DNA of 64,000 nucleotides from Heterodera schachtii (taxonomy: Eukaryota; Nematoda; Chromadorea; Rhabditida; Heteroderidae). Below are positions 1-12,641 of this stretch, piece by piece. The notes beneath the pieces were generated by a model. The model searched no databases and was not told the DNA's origin. It saw nothing but the letters and a program-made list of their open reading frames with translations. The DNA lies in the NCBI GenBank assembly GCA_023374025.1, contig SIJG01000015.1, forward strand, positions 1,654,697 through 1,718,696, read 5' to 3'. A program made the position numbers and the translations under genes. The first letter of the stretch is position 1, and every line of letters starts with the position of its first letter.

Positions 1-482
1 ATCAGCGGCGGCGAGTAAGCATTGAACACCAATTACATCCAATCACTTGCCCACTAAATATTTGTTCAGTTGCGAGTCGAAAAGCTTCAAACTCAAGGAC
101 GTGGACGCAAGCAAAGTGAGGGAAAAACAAAAAGAGAAGGGATCGGTCGGACACACTCACATGATGAGTTTTAGCAGCAAATGTTCAGGCAGCATTCAAT
201 TTATTTTTTCAAATTCAAAATCATTAATTATAAGACGTATTAATCCTAATTGGTTTAATAATAAGTTATTTTTATTACTAATTGTGCCAATAAAAATTTT
301 TGTAGGGTCGTGTGCAGGAAATGCGCGGACTCGAGCTGAGAATGAGCGACGGCACTGCCAAACAATGGACTGACGATTCGGGGAATTATCAATACACAAA
401 GAAGGATCAGCTGATGTTGAAGCCGATGGAGAACATCGATAAAATCGATCCCTTTGGGAAATTCGAAAATCCATCTTACTGA
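1..482 (+). CDS. 3' end of a gene entering from the left edge (partial, unknown product)
   Basis: The window opens in the last bases of an exon (about 1-14) that stops at a GTAAGC donor. After an intron with a TTTTGTAG acceptor, the terminal exon runs from 306 to a TGA at 480-482. It encodes about 58 residues, polar and charged, ending KFENPSY. No domain or membrane segment is visible in this piece and I do not recognise the family. AATAAA-like signals follow in the AT-rich sequence near 620-630. The first part of the gene lies outside the window. The frame is convincing because codon use is unlike the surrounding AT-rich DNA, but the product cannot be named. Confidence 0.6.
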
Positions 483-1103
483 ACGGAAAAGACCGAACGA
501 AGCCGAGGAAAGGGAAGGAAAGGACGAACCGAAGACCAATTAATTAATTAATGGACCAATTAACAGTCAAACAAAACGGCAATCAACAAATGCAAAAAGG
601 ACATGTTCAAATATGCATAAATTTAATAAATTAATTTGCTTTGCCTTTTGAGGAAAATTCTTATAAAATTAAGCAATACAAAAATAAGAGGAAAAAAGTG
701 TTTAAAATATGGTTATTTATCAATTTATTCATATGTTTTTTATCGTACAAATATTTACAATCATTGGAAATAATGGCAATGATTATACAAAAATTAATCA
801 TCTTCAATTGAGAAAAAATGAACGAACTAATGGACAAACAAAAATATAAATATGAATTATTAATTTAAATGATAAAATTAGGGACTCACAGTTGTTTTTT
901 CTCAAAATGAAGGTGGCGGGCCGGGCGATATGTCAAAAATATTTTTGATATTTTGAAGAATGAAAACACGAACAATAATAACAAATAAATTTCATTTGGT
1001 TTGAATTTTAAATTCAATTTGATTAAAATTTCTGTGTCCCTGGACGGAATTTGGTCGAGACTCTCGAATTGGCCAGGCGATGCTTCTCCCCCTCCCCACG
1101 TCG

Positions 1104-4100
1104 TCATGGCATTCGTTTGGCCACCATCGGCGTGCCCTCCTCCACTTCCAGCGAAATGCGCTGTCCGCTGCCCGGCCGTGACAGCACCACCGCCGGTGGT
1201 GCCACCACCACTATCGTTCCCGCCGCTGCGTGTTGAGCGTGGTGCAGGTTCAGGTTACTGCTGCTGCACGGCACGTTGGGCAACAAGCGCTTGGTCGACG
1301 CTTGGTAGGCGAGCGTGCTGGTGTTGCAGCGGTGGTCGTGCAACTGTTGTTGCATGTCTTTCGCATCGGACCATCGCGCGCACACAATACGCCGCCATAC
1401 GATGACCACCGTCCGACGGAAATTGACACTGAAAATGCGAATTGGCCATAAAAATACAATAATTAATTCAATTCAATTGCTTTTATTTTAATTTTATGAA
1501 TAAGCATGAATTTTGAGTAAGAAAAGTTAAAATTAAAATTTATTTGTCAAAATTTCAAATAATTTGGAGCTAATTACAAAAAATTCTCCCAATTTAAACC
1601 CTCCCAAATTCAAACGCGTGCTTTTCTACCTGGAAAATGCGTAGACAATCACGTCACAGGCAAAGTTCACGTAGTACAAATAGTGTGCGACATTGTAACA
1701 CCATGCCAGCACGGGGTTACGGTTCAGTCCGTCGTACTGAAACATCGTGGAGTTGAACACGTTCAACGCCACCGTATCCAAAATGCGAAACATGTAGAAC
1801 GGAGTGTTGAGCAGAATGTACACCACCGGTACAACCAACAGAATGCGCGTTGTTCCCGCCGGATTCCCAGAGGAGGAGCCTAAAACTCCATTTAAAAAAT
1901 AAGAAATAAATTTAAAAAAATAATTATTTTAAAATCAATTAAATATAAAACGAATTGATCATTTAATATGGCAATGGAAATAATGCATAATTATTAAAAA
2001 GAATGTGACTTTATGTAATATTTTTAGCCATTTTTGCGACTATTTTTAGGCTTTTAAAAATTCAATAAAATAAAAAAGGGATTGTTTGGCCTTTCCAAAT
2101 TTTCAAAAAAAATCTACTACTAAAATGAATAATTTCTCAAAAAATTAAGTCTCTAAATTTATTTATTTTTTGGCCCATTTTTGTGCCCAAATATCTCATC
2201 TCTATTAATTAATAGCCTAATCAATTAGTCCACTCACCGCCGGCTGTTCGGGCGCCGACTGGCACGTTGCCGGGTGCGGTGCGCGTGGACAGTTTACGCA
2301 TTGCCGGCCGCTCGTCTGCGTCCGCAGATGGCGACGCCCCTCCGCCAACCACCGTCGTCATCGCTTTCGGCGACGCGTAGTGCTGGCGACGCGGCGGAGC
2401 AATGGCGGAAGCCGAGGCGACCGCTGCCGCCGCCGTCGTTGAACCAGTGCTGGCCGAGGTGGGCAGCGTACAGTAGGATTTTTTGGTGGCGGACGGAGTC
2501 GGCGACGGACCGATGTGAAAGCATTTCTCAGAACGGCGCACTTTGGACGCAATCACCGAATTGAGCACAACCACCACACAGCACGGGAACAAATAGCACA
2601 ACAGCACGTCAGCGAACTCAGTGATCATCTTAAAAAGGGGAATACTGTATGATGGACAGAAAATACAGTAAGAAAAAGCTATGATTATTTAGGACTGGCA
2701 ATTTAGTGAAGAAGAACCTCACGGAGTTTGAAAAAGGTGATTTGCTAACCATTGTCCATTATTGTCGGAATGATTTGAATTTTGCAGGAAAATATTTTGG
2801 CAAAAGGGCTACTTGTCTGCAAAATTTCATGGATTCAAGAATTTTTTTCGGAAATTTTTGTATTTTCAAAACTTGAAAAATTCATGAGTGTCGTGAATTT
2901 TTTTTTTCTAGTTTTAAAAACAGACGGATTTTAAAAAAAACTTGGATGTATGAAATTCTATGAAATTTTGCAGATTGGTAGTCTTATTATTTAAAGTGCT
3001 TATCTTAAATTCGTTAATGAAGAAATTTTTAAATGAACCGTCTAACCTAAAGAAAATAATGTCAAGCGGTGCCGTTGTGCCTTAGGCTCCGCTTTGAAAA
3101 TTTCAAGAAAATGAGTTAAAATTAAAAATAATTTATTTTCATAGTAAAAAAATAGAGAATTTTTCTTGGAACCCATAAGTGGACACTTTATTGACCAGCA
3201 CACTTCGGGAATGAGTGCTCGAGACTCTTGACTGCCCACCTGCAATCGTCCGCCGTCGCTGATGCCGCACTTGCGCTCGTTGGGTTCGTTGGATGGGTTG
3301 GGCGTTAGCGTGACGAATTGGACCAAATTGAGCAGAAAAGGCAGCGGCAGCCAACAGGCCATCAACTTCCAACGACTCATGTGCCCGTACTGGACATGCT
3401 TCAGGGGATTGGCAATAGCCATGTATCGCTCCAAAGTCAACGCGGCAATTGACCAGCTGGACACGTAGGAGGCGGTCATCAGCACGTACTCCACCAACAC
3501 ACATGGCACGTAGCCCGCATAATCGACCTGAAGCAAAATGGGAGCAATTAAAATGGAAAAATGGGGACTAATTACTGTAATTATTGTATAAAAAACAATA
3601 GATAATAAAATAAAAAGAAAAAAAAAATAAGAATTAAGCTTCAATTTTTTATTTTTACAAAATAAAATTTTAAAAATTAAAATAAAAACTCTTTAAAAAA
3701 TAATCTTTTCATTTTTTTCCTTTTAATATGAAATCAAAAATTCAAAAATTAAAATAGGAAATTACCACCCAATTAAAAAGGAAAAATTGAAATACTAATT
3801 ATTCAAATAATTAAAGTGGTTTAAGCCAATTAAATTATTAAAAATAAATTCACGGTTCAAATGGGGTTACTTTGAACAGCATAAGGATGATGCCAAACAA
3901 AAAGAAGGAATCGGCGATTGTGAGCACAATAAGGTATTGGTTGGCGGCCATCTGAAAATGCCAAAAATCATTGGAAGCATTCGGCGGAAGTGCGAACAGT
4001 TGGCACCTTTCTCAGTCGGGAATGGAAAATGGCGACCAATGACAGCGTATTGCCGCAGAGGCCGAACAGCACGATGAATGGCAACACGAGCAAATGGTAC

Positions 4101-4162
4101 TCTTGGCCCGAGTTGTCGGGGGGAGCCATTTGCGCGGAAATGTTTGGCTGCGCGGGATTCAT
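1104..4162 (-). CDS. Class A (rhodopsin-like) G-protein-coupled receptor, probably a peptide receptor
   Basis: Six exons splice cleanly in frame: 4162-4007, 3951-3871, 3527-3204, 2628-2238, 1879-1630 and 1428-1104, giving 508 aa. TM1 carries GNTLSLVAIF (exon 1) and TM2 carries LTIADSFFLF (exon 2). Exon 3 holds the TM3 cysteine (VPCVLVEY), the DRY-equivalent ERY followed by MAIANPL, TM4, and the ECL2 cysteine (ERKCG). Exon 4 gives TM5 and a long Ser/Thr/Ala-rich third intracellular loop. Exon 5 gives TM6 and TM7, where NPxxY is replaced by CDVIVYAFS. Exon 6 is a helix-8-like NFRR segment and a low-complexity C-tail. Introns are phase-consistent throughout. Such receptors sit in the plasma membrane and signal through heterotrimeric G proteins. 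The nearest subfamily (FMRFamide-like or other neuropeptide receptor) cannot be decided by eye. Confidence 0.88.
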
Positions 4163-7100
4163 GGCCAACAATCAAATGGACGGTTTAGTTTAAAATTTGG
4201 CCAAAGTTTAACTAAATTAATAAAAATTACAATTGCCATTTGAGTAATGTATTCAAAATGCCAATGCCCACATTGGAGTAACAAAAAAAAGAATTTGCAT
4301 AATTTATGTGCCATTTAAAGCCCACAAATCAATAAATATTGGACTGACACATATACACTCACCTCTAATGGACAGCGAAGAAAAATGGAAATTATTGGCA
4401 AATTAGCGAAAATTTTTCGCAAATCCGTGGGAAACGCATTCGGTTAAGCGTTAATGCAAATTCTTGTCAATTTTGCATTTGACAAGAGACAAAAATTTTA
4501 AAAATTATTTTCTTTAATGAAATATTTTAAAAAATTAAAACTCAAAAACAAATTGAATTAATCTGCAATTTTATTTGGGTATTTAATTCCAAATTCTTTG
4601 CACTTTGTCACTGGGTTATTTGATTAAATTTTGGCATTATGATTGATTGATAATTTCAAAAAATGTACTGAGTCAGCAGGCGGATACTGTGTGCCGTGCA
4701 TCACAATATTAAAATATCCATCAAATTTGGAAGAAACGCATTAATTATGGCCAAATTGGGTTATTCACCCCAAGGGAATAGCGAAAAGGGAAAAAGGAAG
4801 AATTATTTGGCGGGAAGCTGAACAAATTGACAGAAAATAGAACAGAAATTGGCAGAAACCAAAATGTCAGCAAAAAAAGGCATTTACGAAAATGAAAAAT
4901 TTAAATTTAAATTCGTAATTTGTGAAGTTAAATTTCTTGTACAAAAATAATATTAAAAAATTTAAAAAAAATGCTTGAAATTTTTCAGTGTGTTTATTTA
5001 GATGGAAGTGAACATTTTTCTTAATCTGTGAGCGAAAAGGGACAATTGTAACAAAAATAATAAGCAAATTGGATATAAACAAATGGTAAGCAAAAATTGC
5101 AATTTAAAAAAATGGACACAAAAATAAAATCGATTAGTTTAATTATTAGATAAAGCGCAAATCGAAGATGGTTCGTCAAATGTGCCCGGTGAAATTTTCA
5201 TGGCAAATTATTCAGAAAGTGCCTTTAAATGGAGGGGGGGGGGGATGGGACAGATTTCACCATCCCTGGCCAACCAAATGGGGTTTGGGGACAAGGCTTC
5301 TCCTCACAAAATATGCATTTCAATTTGAACCCCCCCCCCCGCCCCACAGCACGTCAAAGCGGGAGACGAAGCCCCCCTCATGAGCAGAATACATTAAAAT
5401 CTGCCCCCCCCCCCCAATATTTGCTTTATTATAGCCATCTCCAAAGCTAAAGGAGGCGGGGGGGGGGGACACCCAAACACACCTATCAATTACGGAATTT
5501 GTGCCCAACTGAGTGATGAGCAGAAAGAAAAGGCGAAATCTGTTGAGGAAAAGCGGGAGGGGGGGGGGGGGCAAAAATTTGGGAAAAAGAAAAAGAAAAC
5601 GAAAGTGTGGGCGGAGGGGGGGGGGGGGAATTTAAAAAATATGTGCGGATGGCGCCCACTGGGGTCATTTCGGCAGAATAATTGGCCCAAAGAATGACTG
5701 AAGAGGGAGGAGACAGAGGAAGGGGACCACACCGGCGGGGTCCCCACACAGATTATTCCACCAAAATCAGTGCAAAAAAAAGGCAATTTTAATTGGGGGC
5801 TATGCCAAAATGAGTTTGAGCGCTAAATGTTTTTTGCAATTAATTAATGTATGGCATAGTGATGACCCACCAAAAAATGACATTTTCAATTGCTAATTAA
5901 AAAGTGGGCTGCTGATAAACAAAAATTGATTAAAAACTTAGCCTGCTGTAAGCAAATGCTAATCTCAATTGAGAAATGAATGGCGTGACGAAATGGGCGC
6001 TGAATGGGCCAACCCACGGCAATGGGCCAACGCGGAAATTGGGTGCCCAAGGGGCCGGTAATTTGCTTATTCCAAGTGAAATATGAATAACACAATTGAC
6101 AAGTGGAAAATGGTGGGGGAATGGGCCTTGGCATTCGGCATAATGCCAAAACCGCGCGCAAAATTAATTAGGAAAAAATTTTTTGTTTTGAAATTGAATT
6201 TATAAATTCTCAAACACGAAACGTATTAAATACTTTCTTCAAAACAAAACCAAACGAATCCAAAAATGGAAGGGAAAAGAAAACACTTCCGCCGCCGCCG
6301 CTTATTCCCACAAACTTTTTACAGTTATTTATTTGCTTAATATGCTTTCGTTCCCACTCGCTGTGCTGTTATTGGGTCAATATTTGCATACCTAATTAAT
6401 TTGAATTTTGGTGCTTCTTAGAATGAATTTCGCCGATGGACCGACGGAATATTTTAAACTATCGGAGGAATAACAGCAAAAAAAAAGAAGCTAAATTACC
6501 AGCTTGATTTGCTAGCAATAATCATCCTAATTTGCTTGACCCAATTTTAGTCTTTTTGATCTTTTCAACAAAGGATTGGGCCAAAACGACAGTTTTTTGG
6601 TGAGGGCCAAATGGCACGGAATGTGCCGAAGAAATTTTGAATGTTGAAAAGATTAACAAGCAAAAGAAGAAGCTAATTTGTTCAACCGTGGGACTTTCGC
6701 CACCATTTATTTGTTCGCATACATTCGCTTAAGTAGGAAAATGAAAATGGTAATTTTAGATGGGACGAATTTTGCGGGGGCGCAACATTTAGGGACAGAA
6801 TTAAGTACGTAAGAAAAAATTGAAGAGAGTCAATTTGTTATTGTATTATAAATGTACGAGTTTTTTGTGGACTGTAAGAAAACCCGTGGGATTCGTTCCA
6901 AAGGGAGGGGGGGGGGAGAGAATGAAACTGTGAAAAATATTTTGATTCATTTCGATCCTTACATAGTCAATTGAGTTGAAGCCCAACATTTTATGGATTT
7001 GCAGACCATCAAAGGCACAAAAAAAGAAAATTCATTCTCTGCTGGAGAGAGTGATGGTAAAGAATTGATTATTGGGGGGGGGGGGGGCAATTAACAGCAA

Positions 7101-9991
7101 AGCATTATTTTGAATGAAATTAATTTTACATTTTTATGAAAGTCAAAAGACCAAATCAGTAATATCAAAGCATTCCTTATTTGATGAATAACAATTTGGA
7201 ATTTATTCTGTTAAATGCCCAATTACTGCCCTAATTGCCCATTAAATTGGCTAACAAATCAAAGGCTATCAAATTACACTTTTAAGTTCCTTCAGTCTCT
7301 CGGGACTAATCAGAAGTTTAAAAATAGTTAAAAATATAAAGCAAAGTAAAAAAACTCAGGCTATATAATAATGCTTTCCTAAAAGAAAGTTTAAATTTTC
7401 CAATATTTCTTTTGTCTATTGAAATATATAATATGTAATACACATATGATAAAAAATTACTGTCATTTTCTTATGTGACAAATATGAACTTAATGGCGGT
7501 GTCTTCTCACTTAATAAATGTTTAAATTGAAAAAAACGAATTTTTGGGTATAGAAAATTGCAATTTCAACAAACAAAGAATTCATTGCGAAAATTTTCTT
7601 TTTTTTTCTTTTTATCATTCGTAAAATATTGGGAATTTACCGGAAATTCACATGGACTTCAAACAAAAAGGAATGAATGGTTTTAAATTCTAAAATTAAT
7701 AAAAGAGTTGGCTTATTGATCTATTTCCCATGACAAATTAACAAAAAAAAAATTTCTATTTAAAATATAATTAAAAATTGATGTAATTTTAGGCACAAAT
7801 TTGTTGCTTTTTTTTTGTTCAAATACTTCTCATTTTCCTAGAAATTGAATGGTCAAACAAAATATTAGAGTTTGAACAGCGAAGAATTTTAACAATTTAT
7901 TGCCACAAGCTTAAACAGATGTTTTTGACAGTTGTGTTTTTGGCAAAAAATATTAACCCAAATTAAAAATAACGGCGGCACAAACTGCTAATTGGACACA
8001 AACAAAACAAAAAACAAATTTAAATAAATTAAATTAATAAATTTATTTTGAAAACTCATAAAGAGGAGTTGTTGCCAAATAGAAATGGTTTTTTGTTTAA
8101 TTGTGAGTGAACTTATGGCTTCCTTTAACAGATTAAAGATTTGTTGGAGCAAAACTTTTAACTAAAATTTAGCCCTTTTCGCCATTCGTCTGAATTTCAA
8201 TCGCCCACAAAGCACATCCGATAACGTAAAATGAGAAATGTCCTTCCGCTGTCACCAAAGATAAGCGTAAAAATGACAGATGTGCTGCTCATTGGCACGC
8301 AATGTTTGCCAGCGGTGCGATTTGGAGAAAAAGCATTTCCAATTAAAATTAACAAAAGTGGGGGAATCGCGTGTAAAAGCAAAATTAATAATATTAATAA
8401 AATAATTTAAACATTTTTTAAATTAATTTTATTGGCTTATTACGAAAGAAAGCATTACGGACGGAAGAAGAATTATTGTAAGAAGTGAAATTCACAAAAG
8501 AAATTTATTATCTAAATGTTCGCGTCTTCTTCCATCCCTTTTAAATTGTACAAAGAATTTCATCCTTTTGTTAATAGCACTTTTAAATGCCCAATTATTT
8601 AAGAGTGCAAAATTGGCCAATCCAACCAAGATTTTCTTTCATTTACATTTTCGAGGGCATTATTCGACTCGGAATGTATTTACAATAAATTAATTGGTTA
8701 AAAACCACGAGACAAAAATTCAAAAATGAGACAAACACTCGTCCAGCTGCTGTACCGAAAGAATGAACATTTGGTCGGCAAAAGTTTCACTTTGGCGCCG
8801 AATAAAATAATAATTAATGACAGAGAATGTTTTGCGGGTCTTTGGCATTTCATTTTGGCACCCAACCGATGGCCGAATGAATGACTGATGGAAATGCCAA
8901 TGGAAGTCGGTGGTGGTGATGGGCTGTGCTCACTCATTAATTACCTAGCTACCGATTAATGAGTGCTTTCTCTACAAATTCACACGGCATTTTGGCCTGC
9001 CAAATGAACTATGAATACATACTACACTTATGGCCAGGGTTGGCATGGCACGGCATCACAAAGCATTGGAAGGAGACGGAATTGCCAAGTTGGCATTTCA
9101 AAAACAAAATTATAAATTCGTTTTTTTTTACAATTTTAAAGAAATTATTAAGAAAATACATAATAAGCATCAAATGATTTAATATTAATATAAAAATGTG
9201 AAACAAAAAACATCGCCAAAGAGAGGAAACTTACACAATAGAATGATGATTGAAAATTGATAAACCAAATGCAACTGCTGAAGAAGAATTTTTTTAAAGG
9301 GATTCGCAGCTAATGAGTCATTTATTATTCAATTGGTAGATTTTTTAAATTAGGAATTTTGCGCCAAAAACCTAATCCATCGATATAATGTGACACAGGA
9401 ATTGCATCGTTCGTCAACAATTAATTGCTTTTCATTAGGCGTGGCATTTTCAAAGGCAAATAAATGAGCGGAGGATTAAGTGGCATTTATGGGCCGCAAA
9501 ACAAAGCTTTATTATTTGTTTTTGACGCACTTCGCTTTTTCTTTGGCATTTTCTTTTTCCCTATTATCGGCACTTTTTTCCTTTTGTACTTTTCAAAATG
9601 CGCTTTTGGAACCACCGAATAACAAATAAAATCACCCGAACATTTAATGGAAGAAAATTATGGACATGGAAACTCCGAATTGTTACTTTAAGGGTTGCTT
9701 GAGTCAAAAAATGATTTTAAAATTCACGCCATTAAATTTTAAAATTTTAAATCAAAAACGGTTAAAATTTATTCCCAATCAAAAAGCTTATTTTTATCAA
9801 TTAATGTATTTATGCTTGATGAATACTTTCCAGTTTGTTATTTGGCTTCATATTAAATTTGAATAAAAAACCATCTCTGGTTTTAAATGCCCAATCACTT
9901 TTATTTCTTCGGCCAAATAATTCAAAAATTTATAAGAAACGAAATTAAAAGAATTTAATGAAAATTAATATTTTAAAAAGAAAAAAATTCT
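4163..9991. other. Long gene-poor intergenic region
   Basis: I find no supported exon in this 5.8 kb. It is AT-rich and carries several long G or C tracts, for example near 5230, 5331, 5405, 5459, 5561, 5617, 6906 and 7075. Open frames here have no starts, splice sites or domain patterns that hold together. It lies upstream of the minus-strand GPCR, so it may hold that gene's promoter. Confidence 0.5.
5228..5632. repeat. Cluster of poly-G and poly-C tracts
   Basis: Six homopolymer tracts of about 9-14 G or C occur within 400 bp, in both polarities. The sequence between them is not repeated. Apparent proline- or glycine-rich open frames across this stretch are by-products of the tracts. Confidence 0.8.
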
Positions 9992-10167
9992 TCATTCTTT
10001 ATTAAGCTCATTGTCAGCCCCATTTTTGTAGACGAAGGTCGGAATGAAACTAAAAAAAGAATAATTTTGAATAATTAAATATATAATATTTTACGTGCCT
10101 CTGCTGATGAGGAGTTGGCAGTGGCGTTGGAAGTCGATCGTGAAAATGGAACTGTTCGGCATCATTT
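9992..10167 (-). CDS. Possible exons downstream of the homeobox gene (uncertain)
   Basis: On the minus strand 10167-10095 is flanked by a TTTTAG acceptor and a GTAAAA donor and encodes a His/Pro/Gln-rich stretch (RNDAEQFHFHDRLPTPLP). A second piece, 10049-9992, follows a TTTTTTTAG acceptor and ends in a TGA. They could be alternative 3' exons of the neighbouring homeobox gene or part of a separate short gene. The phases of the two pieces do not join perfectly in the frame that looks most protein-like, so confidence is low. Confidence 0.3.
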
Positions 10168-10632
10168 CTAAAATTTAGCGGGATTTAAAGCAATTAGCGC
10201 TTAATTTTAATTTTTAAAAAGCAAAAATTTAATTGAATTTTGTAAATCATTTCGGAGACATTTGAAATGGCGTTGATGAGGAGAAAATGGAAGAGGAAGA
10301 AGGCGAAAAGGATGACCCAACTGCTGAGGATGAAGCCGAAGCGCAGCAGAACGGGACGAGAAGTTGCGGCGACGGATGGGCCGACGAAAGCGCCGCGGGG
10401 GGCGGAAGAGGCGAAGGAAAATGTGTAAAAAAACAAAATAAAATTGAAAATTGAAATTAATATTGCAAATATATTGGGTATCTAAACTCGGAAATCTACC
10501 AATAAGAACGGCAAAAATTTACCATTTAAACCGGTAAATTATAGTAAAAATTAATTACCAATTCTTTCCCGACTTTTTAGAATTTTTCCCTGACAAAACG
10601 GCGAATGATTTTCGCTTATTGCCCCAATTTGC

Positions 10633-11691
10633 TCACTGTGTCGTCGTCATTTTGCTGCTGCTCCCCCCTTCTTTTGGCTTCACAGACGACGAAATTGAGC
10701 ACAAAAATTTCACATCATTTCGCTTTTTCTTTTCTTTGTACCGTTTATTTTGGAACCAAATTTTGACCTTTAAAGCGGAAACAATTCGAATTTGGCCCGG
10801 GATTCTCTGAAAATCAATGAATGTTCGCTTTGCCTGGTCGGGGCGAAGTCCGCAACGCCGGGCCAATGCGTTTCGATGGTCGCGATTGATGTGCGTGTTT
10901 TCTGGAGATAAGGGGAGGGGCGGCATCAGGATCAAATTCGGTTGGAATTCATTAGATTTTGCATTATAGGGGTGGAAGAGAAACCATTTTTAATAGGTTT
11001 CATTGATCAAATTGGCATTCGACAGTATCAGTTTTGAAGCATTTCGAAATTCAAAAATCAATAAAAGGAATAAAAACAGAAATCTATACAGTATATGCTT
11101 TTACCGTACCTACTCTCCAGGTTCTTGGCCCCACTTCCCCCCCCCCCTTTCCCCACCTTTGTATCTGCGTTCCAATTGCGCCACCTGATCAGCAGTAAAT
11201 AACACTCGCTTTCGAATGCTTTTTGCTCCGTCTTCGGCACCGTTTTCCTCTACACTTTCCTGCTGGTCGGCATTCATCGCATTATCATGCCGAAATGCGA
11301 AATGTTGCTGCGGTTGGTGCAGTTGCTGGTGGGGTTGGTTTGGCTGTGCTGGCGTTAGCGCAAATTGTGGCGGAGCTGAGAAAAATAAAACAAATTGAAA
11401 TTTAACAATGAACAATAATAATTAAATGGAAAATTTCGAAATGAAAAACCCATTTTAATTGCGTTGAACCCAAAAATTCGAACCAATAAATTCAGCAGAA
11501 CTTTGCGGTTGAAAGAAGGTTGTCGACGGGCCACCATGGTACTGAAATGGCGTCGAAAAAGTGGCGGAAGAAAAGTCAAAAGGCGCGTGAAAAGAAGTGA
11601 AATGAGGCGGAAATGTCAAAGAAGGGATTTGGACAAAAGTGTTATTATTATTATTGATATTGTGAACATTGGCCGGAGGATTAGAAGACAT
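10633..11691 (-). CDS. NK-2-class homeobox transcription factor
   Basis: The homeodomain is assembled from three exons: 11375-11157 (RKRVLFTADQVAQLERRYK), 10901-10834 (helix 2 and turn) and 10767-10633 (recognition helix VKIWFQNKRYKEKKK). Trp48, Phe49 and Asn51 are present. Tyr54 (QNKRYK) is the NK-2 hallmark. Fitted together, the domain matches NK-2 spacing residue for residue. The last intron (10833-10768) must use a GC donor (CAG|GCAAAG). The first intron of the domain contains a poly-C tract. The N-terminal exon starts near ATG 11691 (MSSNPPANVHN), is rich in Asn, Phe and Pro, and ends near 11480-11510 at a donor I cannot fix. The protein ends SKMTTTQ soon after the homeodomain, and a further splice at KKRND is possible. 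It is expected to be a nuclear DNA-binding regulator of cell fate. The orthologue is unknown. Confidence 0.82.
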
Positions 11692-12190
11692 AGCCAAGCC
11701 TAAACATAAGTTGGGAAGAAAAACGATGAATATTTTTTGATAAAATTCCCGAATTTTCTTCCTCGCTTTGTCAGTCGCAAAAGCGATAACCAAATTTTTT
11801 CCTGAATTTACCCAATAAAAAGTAGTTTAACTCAATTTTAAAATCTATTTAAAGTCTCAGTTTTCAAATTTCCCGAGGCTTTACCGGAAACAGCAGACGC
11901 ATTCATATATTTTGTTTTTTTAAGTTACATTCTTTCCGCGCCAAATTGACTCCAACAAAACGTGCTGTTAATTGATCATTTTTTTGAGCAATTTTAAGGC
12001 TCTTGGGAAAATTCACTGAATTTTGGCCGGGGGGCGCCGATGACGCGATATGCATGCAAATGGCCCAGCCCGTTTTTGGTCCCGGCATTTCCAAAATCCA
12101 TTTTTTCGCAGAATCCTCGGTTTATTGCCACTCAAATTAAATATCACAGCATCCAATTAAAGGAAACAATTGATACTTTTTAATAATAAG

Positions 12191-12641
12191 TTATCGGTCA
12201 AATTTAAAAATTGAACAATAAACCTCCCAAATAATTTTGGGCATTTCGGAACCAACGAATGAATGCTGCAGGCAAAAAGTGGTCAAAAAAGAGGAGGGAC
12301 ACAAACGCACTCTCCCCCCCCCCCCACGACACACAAAGACACTCCGTTCGGAATATTCAAAAAAAAAAACATTTGGCGAAATGGACGGGGGGAAAGTGGT
12401 GGAGGTGATTTGATGAAGGTGATACTCATTCACTCACCAGCTCATCACTTTGTTTCTCCTTCTTCAAATGCCCTCCGATACGTCCGCAGCAATGGCAAAG
12501 TGACAAATTGTTGCCGCAGGGGACACCGCCCCCGGTACAGTACCCACCGGCGGACGGGCACAAATTTGGGCAAACAGTGAGATTTTGTGCATTTGGTGCA
12601 ATCAGCAGCAGTGTTGGACCGATTTTAATGAGTGAAATTGA
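12191..12641 (-). CDS. Candidate small cysteine-rich protein (5' end unresolved)
   Basis: The minus strand 12641-12438 reads an open frame with a hydrophobic lead-in (PTLLLIAPNAQ), then seven cysteines in a tight array (CPNLCPSAGGYC, VPCGNNLSLCHCC), and ends at a good GTGAGT donor. After an intron with a CCTGCAG acceptor, 12262-12191 closes the frame with a stop. No ATG lies in the open frame upstream, so a first exon is missing or the start is elsewhere. It could be a secreted peptide, or an accidental Cys-rich frame. The opposite strand shows nothing better. Confidence 0.35.

Noticed and set aside
5320..5786. Proline-rich minus-strand frames (PPPPP...)
   Set aside because: Produced by poly-C/G tracts. 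No start context, splice sites or domain.
8197..8382. Short hydrophobic frame resembling a signal peptide
   Set aside because: It begins with TTG, with no ATG in a suitable place, and has no downstream exons.
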